Shown one piece after another: positions 59,501-64,000 of a stretch of DNA of 64,000 nucleotides. The stretch's first letter is position 1; every line of letters begins with the position of its first letter. This DNA comes from Charina bottae (Eukaryota > Chordata > Lepidosauria > Squamata > Charinaidae): assembly GCA_023362775.1 (NCBI GenBank), contig JALMGJ010000018.1, positions 21,247,105 to 21,311,104 of the forward strand, given 5' to 3'. The position numbers and the translations under genes were made by a program. Below the pieces are notes generated by a model. That model was not told the origin of the DNA. It saw only the letters and a program-made list of their open reading frames with translations, and did no database searches.

Positions 59501-61984
59501 CTCATCCCCTCATTAGGATGGGACACAGCTAGGAGGCGTGCTCTGTTCCAAGAGAGATACGTAATTGGTTTCAGTTGAACTTTGGCTTCAAGGGAGTTGG
59601 CTACTGGCTTGGAACTATCCAAGGTCCTGCAGTTCTAGCCTCTGGAGCAGTGTTTCTCAACCTTGACCACTTGAAGATGTGTGGACTTCAACTCCCAGAG
59701 TTCCCCAGCCAGCCTTGGAATTCTGGGAGTTGAAGTCCACACATCTTCAAGTGGCCAAGGTTGAGAAACTGCTCTGGAGACCCAGGTCCTAAGGATTCCC
59801 ACTCAAGATCTGTTACATAAATCTGGAATGGAGCCATTTGAGAGAATCCCATAAACCAAACCCACATACCAGAGTCATCCTTATACATGAGAGAGTCCCT
59901 CTCTCATCCTATCTCACTGCTGGCTGATTTGCTTTGGGCCATCAAGTAAACAGATTATGCCCTAGCAGAAAAGTGTGATTATAAATAGTCCTTCTGAATG
60001 AAACTGAATTAACGTTAAACAAGATAGCGAAAAATGCTCCACGCAACACCGAATGATGCCATGAAGTTAATTGGAATACAAAGCAATTCAGCGCAAGCTA
60101 CTATTGTTTAGTGGTACGGCGTTTAAGTGAAGCAGAGCCACCGCGGTAGCTGAGCTCCTTAGGACCTCACCCCAGTGCACTTTCTCGCTCCATTCACTCC
60201 AGGTCCCGCGTATTTTGCGGCAGTGTCCACCGATCTCATGCAGCACGGCCCTCACTCTGAGCGTGTGATACTTCTTAGGCTCAAGGGGGACAGTTATATT
60301 GGTCTTGTCTTCGTAAAGCTTTAAAAGAAACACATACAGCTTTTCACCGTCTACCAACCAATCACTAGACCAGCCTTTCTCAACCTTTTGGCCCTGGAGG
60401 AACCTTGAAATATTTTTCAGGCCTCTGGGAAGGAACCCCTGCACATTCAGGCTCAAAGATAGGCCAGAAGTTACAAAATGATTCTATTCGTTTCATGGGT
60501 AGGCCTGTCTATATGCATGAACTGTGTTCTTAAACTGAAAATAAAGAATGAAACGTACCTCTTTAATGTGAAGTTGTCCAAATTTGAAATATTTTTTTTA
60601 AATAAATAGTGATCTCCCAGGGAACCCCTAGTGACCTCTCGCAGAACCCGAGGGTGCCGCAGAACCCTGGTTGAGGAACCCTGCACTAATATTTCAAGGT
60701 TCCTCCAGGGTCAAAAGGTTGAGAAAGGCTGGTCTAGTTTCAATGGACTTGATAGGAAAAGGGTCTTGACATCTGACTTTTAGGAAGAGGAGGAAGAGGG
60801 AACTTAGCTAGAAGAGAATGGAGAGAGGGGCCAGCCTCCTATCTGACCATCCAACCATGAATCCGTATTCTGACTCATTTGTGTGAAATAGGATTTTTGT
60901 TGAGCCAGGCTGCTTGAAAATGAGACCCTAACGACCTCTTGAGTTTTCTTTCTCTTTGGAGAAGAGACCTTGCACCTAGTGAAGAGTCAATCCACAGGTG
61001 ATATCTGGAGGCAGAGCTAATCAGCCTCACCCTGAGACTATCTATTAAAAGTCATGCACGGTGAAAAAAGCCCCCATCTGAAATTAAGTTTGGGAAATTG
61101 CATGGAATATAAGGAAATAGAGACCAAACCAGGACTAAGGTCCCGTTGAAAGGATCTACTTATATACCATGGTTCTGAGATCCAAAGTCTGTGTGGGTAT
61201 AGGGGGATCTTCACTGGACCAGGGCCGCAGGTCTTCTCCACCATAAATTAAACCTGGTTCCTTCCATTTCTCTTGGGACTATCAACACCCAGAATTCCCC
61301 AACCAACATGGCCTAAAGGAGTTCTGGGAATTGCAGAGAGAGGATTAGAAAAAACAGCCATGGAAAATCTAGCTTCTAGCTGTCTTCGGAGAGGATATTC
61401 CACAAAGGGGCATTTCAGTCTTCCTGGATGAGATTTGTGATCAGATTGTTGTGGTCACCATCAGCATATCATCTAATATACTTTTATATAAACAACAACG
61501 TCACCACCTACAATTATTTCCAGCGGAATGATCCTCTTAGTTTGTTGCAGCATAAACAAATCCAAGGTGGCAGAGACTTTCTATCCGTGATGACAAAAAT
61601 GGAGATAAAGATTATCCCAGCTTTTGCCACGCTGGCTGGGAATTATGGGAGTTGGAGTCCCAGCACCTCTCGAGTGCTCAGGATTACGCAACCGTGGGTT
61701 CAATGCCCAAGCGTTGGTGCCATTCTCAAAGCAGTATTGCAGACAGCTCAAATGCCAACTCAATTATCCTTACATTCCATGAAGGGTATTTCCAGCAGTA
61801 CACCACTGTTTGTTTTTTTAAAAAAATTAAATACAAAAGCAACTTACATCCAAGATTCTGTCATTCTTTTCTACCTCATAGCATATGCCAAGCCAGAGGA
61901 TAGGGCGATTCCATGTTAGAAAAAATGTGTTACTGCCCTGTGTGACTTTCAGATTTGATGGTGGGTCAAGTTTTATTGGATAAT
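56362..61984 (-). CDS. Class I cytokine receptor, IL13RA1-like (last five coding exons; 5' part beyond window)
   Basis: Exons (- strand, in order): 61848-61984, 60171-60318, 58547-58646, 57791-57922, 56362-56518. Phases agree and give 223 residues plus TAA. Exons 1-2 encode the membrane-proximal fibronectin-III domain with the WSEWS signature; exon 3 one transmembrane helix; exon 4 a box 1 motif (IFPIIPDPEK), where JAK kinases bind in this family; exon 5 the tail. The motifs LKR-I-FP-IPDP and MF-DQ and the DPP...YEVE pattern resemble IL13RA1 most, though IL5RA, CSF2RA, common gamma or CRLF2-like relatives are possible. IL13RA2 is unlikely because it lacks box 1. Signal peptide and outer domains are not in view. 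The human neighbour of STK26 on this side is not a cytokine receptor as far as I know. Confidence 0.85.
56519..57790 (-). other. Receptor intron with L1 insertion
   Basis: The intron between the box 1 exon and the terminal exon. About half of it is a single L1 3' end (57103-57665); the rest shows nothing else named. Confidence 0.6.
57103..57665 (+). mobile_element. 5'-truncated L1 LINE with poly(A) tail and 15-bp target duplication
   Basis: The end of ORF2 is recognisable (TCCATGGAGGACTGGATGAT, then CGCAAATGGCTAAACTGACA, reading QMAKLTALIRENTGT), followed by a 3' UTR, AATAAAGCTCTAT and A9. The flanks GAAATGGGTTAATTC at 57088-57102 and 57666-57680 are identical, a classic target-primed insertion. 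It is opposite to the receptor. Confidence 0.9.
57791..57922 (-). CDS. Cytokine receptor exon: box 1 cytoplasmic region
   Basis: Encodes IQLWIFPIIPDPEKVLKRMF, EDQREEYQSVGHPFELIKPD and ITS. The acceptor is CTCTGCAG|G. A donor AG|GTGAAA lies at the end; without splicing, the frame stops at once (AGG TGA at 57787-57789), giving a receptor with a short tail. Confidence 0.88.
57923..58546 (-). other. Receptor intron with pogo-like MITE
   Basis: About two thirds of the intron is the MITE at 58015-58424. Confidence 0.6.
58015..58424. mobile_element. pogo/Tigger-like MITE (long form)
   Basis: Ends CAGGTAGTCCTTGCTTAACG and GTTAAGCGAGGACTACCTA are inverted and flanked by TA. The interior has repeated GGTCATTAAGCGAA-type units (58074-58172) and an inner inverted portion (ATGGCGATCACATGACC with GTGATCATGTGACTG). 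Same family as 20392-20601. Confidence 0.85.
58547..58646 (-). CDS. Cytokine receptor exon: transmembrane segment
   Basis: Encodes DDRDKNQT, the hydrophobic stretch LIITLFIIIPLCAAALTIL, and LVHLK, followed by a split Arg codon as stop-transfer. The acceptor is TTTTTAG|AT and the donor AG|GTAAGA. Confidence 0.9.
59648..59771. mobile_element. Palindromic hAT MITE with perfect 8-bp target duplication
   Basis: CAGTGTTTCTCAACCTTGAC...GGTTGAGAAACTG flanked by CTCTGGAG at 59640-59647 and 59772-59779. Slightly shorter than the other copies. Confidence 0.9.
60171..60318 (-). CDS. Cytokine receptor exon: second half of FN3 domain with WSEWS
   Basis: Encodes LYEDKTNITVPLEPKKYHTL, RVRAVLHEIGGHCRKIRGTW and SEWSEKVHW, with the YTLRVRA-type strand and the WSEWS box. 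The acceptor is TTTTAAAG|CTT and the donor G|GTGAGG, phase 1. A sequon NIT is present. Confidence 0.92.
60372..60733. mobile_element. hAT-like non-autonomous element with 45-bp terminal inverted repeats
   Basis: The left end CAGCCTTTCTCAACCTTTTG...GGAACCTTGAAATATT and the right end AATATTTCAAGGTTCCTCCA...GAGAAAGGCTG are inverted over about 45 bases. A clear 8-bp duplication is not seen (ACTAGAC versus GTCTAGT). It begins 54 bases upstream of the WSEWS exon acceptor in transcript terms. Confidence 0.8.
61848..61984 (-). CDS. Cytokine receptor exon: first half of membrane-proximal FN3 domain
   Basis: Encodes YPIKLDPPSNLKVTQGSNTF, FLTWNRPILWLGICYEVEKN and DRILD. The acceptor is CCTTCAG|AT (codon split 1/2) and the donor GAT|GTAAGT, phase 0. 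DPP..L and the W..P...C.YEVE pattern mark a cytokine-receptor FN3 module. Confidence 0.88.
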
Positions 61985-62065
61985 CTGAAGGAAAATAGAC
62001 AAGCAAATACTGCACTATTGTACTATTGTATAATAGTTTACAACACTATTGTATAATACTGCCCA

Positions 62066-62101
62066 GAGTTCCCCATGGGGGGAGATGGGCGGTCATATAA
62101 A

Positions 62102-62145
<44 letters not shown>

Positions 62146-62148
62146 ATG
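62066..62148 (+). repeat. L2/CR1-like LINE 3' tail with (AAAT)n
   Basis: TTCCCCATGGGGGGAGATGG, GCGGTCATATAAATTAAAT and about eleven AAAT units. It faces the opposite-strand tail at 62204. Confidence 0.85.
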
Positions 62149-62189
62149 CCTTATTTACTATTCCTACAAATATATTGAGATCAGTCAAC

Positions 62190-62334
62190 TGTAATTCCAT
62201 TTATTATTTATTTATTTATTATTTATTTATTACATTTATATCCCGCCCATCTCCCCCACAAGGAGGGACCCTGGGCGGTTCACAACAAATTTAAGAGTTA
62301 AAACAGTAAATATCAATAATAAACACTATAAAAT

Positions 62335-62411
<77 letters not shown>

Positions 62412-64000
62412 ACACACAAACATATATATATATATACATACATACATACATACATACATACAGCATCATATAATTTGATCCAAAAGTGGTAGATCTTATT
62501 CCACTGATCAACAAGGCTGGTCGAAACAGATCTAAGGGGCCAGCCAACCCCAAGACTGGCTATTCCCCTCCCCTCCCCATGCCTGATGACATAGCCAGGT
62601 CTTTAGGTTTTTTCTAAAGTCCAGGAGAGAGGGGGCCGATCTTATTTCAGGAGGAAGAATATTCCAAAGGGCAGGGGCTACCGCAGAGAAGGCACGCCTC
62701 CTAGACCCCGTCAGGTGGAACTCTTTTGCAGACGGGGTTCGTAGCGTGCCCTCTCTGCAGGACCGGGTGGGACGGGTTGATTGAACGGGGATGAGACGGT
62801 CCTTCAGGTAACCTGGTCCCATGCCATGTAGGGCTTTAAAGGTAATAACCAACACCTTGAATTGAATCCGGAAGCAAACTGGGACCCAATGCAGCTCACG
62901 GAGCAAAGGTGTTATGTGTGCCGATCTTGAGGCACCTAAAATAGCCCGCGCGGCCGCATTTTGAACCAGCTGAAGCTTCCGGACGCTCCTCAAGGGTAGC
63001 CCCATGTACAGCGGATTACAATAGTCTATCTGGGAGATGACCAGGGCATGAGTGACTGTTCGAAGGGCCTCTCGCTCCAGGAAAGGGCGTAATTGGCGCA
63101 CCACACGAAGTTGTGCAAAGGCCCTTCTGGCCACGACTGCCACCTGCTCTTCGAGCAGGAGTCGTGAGTCCAGGAGGACCCCCAAATTACGCACCGGGTC
63201 TGTCTGAGGTAGTGCAACCCCATCCAGAACTAGAGATGATAAATTTCTAGATATCGAGGGGCCATTAATCCACAGCCACTCCGTCTTACCAGGGTTCAGC
63301 TGAAGCCTGTTGTTCCCCATCCAGACCCCTACAGCCCCCAGGCACTTGGACAGGGTAGTCACAGCATCACTTACTTCTCCCGGGATGGAGATGTATAGCT
63401 GTGTATCATCAGCATATTGATGATATCTCATCCCGTGGAGACGGATGATCTCGCCCAGTGGTTTCATGTAGATGTTAAATAGGAGAGGAGAGAGCACTGA
63501 GCCCTGCGGCACCCCACAAAGGAGGGGCCGTGGACCCGATCTCTCCTCCCCTATCAACACCGATTGGGACCGGCCCCGGAGGAAGGAGGCGAACCAGCGC
63601 AAAACCACGCTGCCCACCCCCAACTCCCTGAGCCGCTCCAAAAGGATACCATGGTCGATGTTATCGAAAGCCGCTGAGAGGTCAAGGAGAGCCAGGATGG
63701 ATGCACTGCCTCCATCCCGCTCCCGCCAAAGATCATCCATAAGTGCGACCAATGCTGTTTCCGTCCCATATCCTGGCCTGAAACATGACTGAAAGGGGTC
63801 TAGATAATCCGTTTCATCAAGAATCCTCTGGAGCTGCAACGCCACTTTCTCAACCACCTTCCCCATAAAGGGAAGGTGGGAGACTGGACGAAAATTGTCC
63901 AGTACAACAGGGTCCAGCGATGGTTTCTTGAGGAGGGGGCGCACCAACGCCTCCTTGAAGACAGTCGGAAACACCCCCTCCTGCAAGGATGCATTTACCA
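62190..64000 (-). mobile_element. L2/CR1-clade LINE, 3' part with open reverse transcriptase frame
   Basis: A single open frame runs on the - strand from the window edge to the stop at 62532-62534 (484 residues visible). Motifs in order: [65 protein letters not shown] (catalytic YADD), NPGKTEW and a C-terminal domain with [14 protein letters not shown]. The 3' UTR holds an (AT)n(AC)n array and ends in the ATATAAATGTAATAAATAAA-type tail (62204-62245). The endonuclease and ORF1 parts lie beyond the edge. The lack of stops suggests a young copy. Confidence 0.88.
62337..62461 (+). repeat. (AT)n(AC)n(CATA)n compound microsatellite
   Basis: About 20 AT units, then about 20 AC units with one interruption, a short second AT run, and seven CATA units, inside the LINE 3' UTR. 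Confidence 0.95.

Larger units (their letters stand above)
58647..61847 (-). other. Receptor introns around the WSEWS exon
   Basis: Contain a palindromic hAT MITE (59648-59771) and a long hAT-like element (60372-60733). A further short MITE-like hairpin (AGAATTCCCCAACCAACATG, about 61290-61340) is seen. No additional exon is recognised. Confidence 0.5.
61985..64000. other. Receptor intron occupied by LINE sequence
   Basis: From here to the window edge the DNA is almost wholly LINE 3' tails, microsatellites and one LINE body; the receptor exons further upstream must lie beyond the edge. Confidence 0.6.

Noticed and set aside
60088..60170. Extension of the WSEWS exon by 28 codons to an in-frame stop
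   Set aside because: A G|GTGAGG donor follows HWG and the next exon joins in phase to give a transmembrane helix; read-through would give a soluble form but lacks support.
62337..62461. CRISPR-like array
   Set aside because: Pure dinucleotide and tetranucleotide repeats without spacers, in a vertebrate genome.

Overview
The window is nuclear DNA of a vertebrate, almost certainly a squamate reptile (snake or lizard; I cannot say which). Two genes are split into GT-AG exons and are recognisable codon by codon. The repeats fit a squamate: a Sauria-type SINE with a Bov-B-like 3' end, a tRNA/CORE-type SINE with an L2-like tail, CR1/L2-clade LINEs, an L1 3' end, Penelope-like fragments, and many short hAT and pogo-like MITEs. 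There is no prokaryotic gene organisation, no CRISPR array and no virus.

Layout. Positions 1 to about 1,090 look like the 3' UTR of an upstream gene on the + strand; conserved gene order (RAP2C-FRMD7-STK26 in human) suggests RAP2C. FRMD7 occupies 5,988-24,827 on the + strand: 12 coding exons, 689 codons plus stop, reconstructed completely with every reading-frame phase agreeing. STK26 (MST4) occupies 27,692-47,599 on the - strand: 10 coding exons, 409 codons plus stop, also complete, with its start in a CpG island at about 47.4-48.3 kb. FRMD7 and STK26 are tail to tail, as in human, and their likely poly(A) sites are only about 0.3-0.5 kb apart. On the right, 56,362-61,984 (- strand) holds the last five coding exons of a class I cytokine receptor: the membrane-proximal fibronectin-III domain with WSEWS, a transmembrane helix, a box 1 motif and a tail. 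Its upstream exons lie beyond the window. It resembles IL13RA1 most, but orthology is not settled. The right edge (about 62.2-64.0 kb) is a LINE with an uninterrupted reverse-transcriptase reading frame running to within 15 bases of the window edge.

The three genes do not form a pathway. FRMD7 is a FERM protein of neurons and retina, STK26 is a GCK-III kinase of STRIPAK complexes, and the receptor would signal through JAK kinases. The least routine signals are three repeat-borne sequences with hammerhead-ribozyme cores (one pair inside a 230-bp inverted repeat in FRMD7 intron 1), the cytokine receptor next to STK26 with a separately spliced tail exon, and a pair of ZNF143-like sites in the STK26 promoter. 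The rest of the window is intronic or intergenic DNA with many transposable-element fragments.
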